Positions 63,697 through 64,000 of a stretch of 64,000 bases of DNA are shown in pieces. The position numbers and the translations under genes were made by a program. Each line of letters begins with the position of its first letter. Position 1 is the first letter of the stretch. This DNA comes from Aquificales bacterium (lineage in GTDB: Bacteria > Aquificota > Aquificia > Aquificales > Aquificaceae), in assembly GCA_027037055.1 (NCBI GenBank), contig JALWBR010000024.1, forward strand, positions 1 through 64,000, written 5' to 3'. Below the pieces are notes generated by a model. That model worked only from the letters and a program-made list of their open reading frames with translations, was not told where the DNA came from and made no database searches.

Positions 63697-64000
63697 ATGA
63701 AAAAATTTTTGATAATATTAATAATCTTTTTTGTAGGAGGAATCATGCTTATATCAGTACTCTCAAGAGTCCCCGTAGGAGAAAGAATTGCAGTGTTGAC
63801 AATAGATGGCGTTATTATTAATCCCCTGCCTATTATTAAGAAAATTGATAGGCTTTCGGAAGATAAAAGCGTTAAGGCACTTGTATTAAGGGTTGACAGC
63901 CCGGGAGGATCCGTAGGTGCATCCCAAGAGATATACAGGGCTATAGAAAGGTTTAAGGAAAAAGGTAAACCCGTTGTGGTATCAATGGGTAACATAGCAG
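63697..64000 (+). CDS. sppA: Signal peptide peptidase SppA, C-terminus beyond the window
   Basis: The first 101 codons. The N-terminus MKKFLIILIIFFVGGIML is a membrane anchor; then IAVLTIDGVIINPLPIIKKI, LVLRVDSPGGSVGASQEIY and KGKPVVVSMGNIA, the start of the SppA serine protease core (S49). TAAAAT ends 8 bases before the ATG and there is no ribosome site. A strong TAGGAGG at 63734-63740 precedes an in-frame ATG at 63745, but starting there would delete the membrane anchor; the GGAGG is explained by Val-Gly-Gly codons. Confidence 0.9.
   Translation, partial: MKKFLIILIIFFVGGIMLISVLSRVPVGERIAVLTIDGVIINPLPIIKKIDRLSEDKSVKALVLRVDSPGGSVGASQEIYRAIERFKEKGKPVVVSMGNIA

Noticed and set aside
63734-63747. 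Internal Shine-Dalgarno and ATG as the sppA start
   Set aside because: Starting at 63745 would remove the membrane anchor; the GGAGG comes from Val-Gly-Gly codons. Kept only as a remark.
62235-63995. 586-codon version of glcD
   Set aside because: The extra 125 codons are antisense to the start of sppA and do not resemble a GlcD N-terminus. The ATG at 63620 gives the normal family length and has a -10 hexamer 9 bases upstream.

Overview
The window is a gene-dense piece of a chromosome, almost certainly from the family Aquificaceae (Hydrogenobacter / Thermocrinis / Aquifex relatives). The best pointer is the 433-codon gene at 21750-23051, which resembles the large subunit of citryl-CoA synthetase (CcsA), an enzyme of the two-step citrate cleavage used in the reverse TCA cycle by this family. 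ATP sulfurylase, periplasmic haem proteins, a ResC-type cytochrome c assembly factor and a biotin carboxylase subunit fit a thermophilic chemolithoautotroph. No gap between genes reaches about 100 bases. I saw no tRNA, rRNA or CRISPR array.

Layout. 1-1192 is the start of ATP sulfurylase (leftward, cut by the window edge). 1292-14446 is one leftward glycan locus: a GT9 glycosyltransferase, then pseB and pseC, a beta-propeller glycosidase-like protein, an SpsF/PseF-type cytidylyltransferase, a Gfo/Idh/MocA oxidoreductase, an FkbM methyltransferase, an iron-type alcohol dehydrogenase, a radical SAM protein, a PseG-like hydrolase, an ATP-grasp ligase and pseI, ending in an MNT nucleotidyltransferase and a shrunken HEPN partner. 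This is a pseudaminic-acid-type pathway with no recognisable PseH acetyltransferase; an ATP-grasp ligase sits between pseG and pseI. The middle of the locus is much richer in A+T than its ends. 14467-17417 (rightward): gmhA, nadK, thpR, purM. 17394-23051 (leftward): ccsA, rimI, hpt, comM, gap, yjbQ, exbB. 23090-27596 (leftward): NIL-domain protein, PP2C phosphatase and secreted nuclease; GGDEF-EAL protein; di-haem peroxidase. 27600-28850 is a solo TnpB element of the IS200/IS605 group. 28865-31308: folC and an EAL-HDOD protein. 31309-35403 (leftward): rsmA-speE, then the rpsF-ssb-rpsR-rplI operon with an S6:S18-type leader, then resC. 35418-45307 (mostly rightward): biotin carboxylase, dienelactone-hydrolase-like protein, rpmB-aroC-mlaE, a CBS/PAS/GAF/GGDEF cyclase (leftward), a cation-diffusion transporter and minCDE. 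45309-51890 (leftward): prfA, rpmE, rho, mnmE and a large seven-repeat secreted protein. 51965-64000: copZ, SagB-like nitroreductase, bioA, a membrane kinase, recO, panC, ribH, nusB, a roadblock-MglA-unknown-haem-sensor operon, murD, mogA, glcD and the start of sppA.

Most notable points. (1) The modified pseudaminic locus. (2) A four-gene operon joining an MglA GTPase and roadblock protein to a c-type haem HAMP sensor that has no output domain of its own. (3) Nine genes carry a -10-like hexamer ending 8 or 9 bases before the start codon and no clear Shine-Dalgarno, which predicts leaderless mRNAs. (4) All nine convergent gene pairs overlap or are at most 1 base apart. (5) A likely S6:S18 leader before rpsF. 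(6) A HEPN gene that seems to have lost its catalytic centre by an in-frame deletion.
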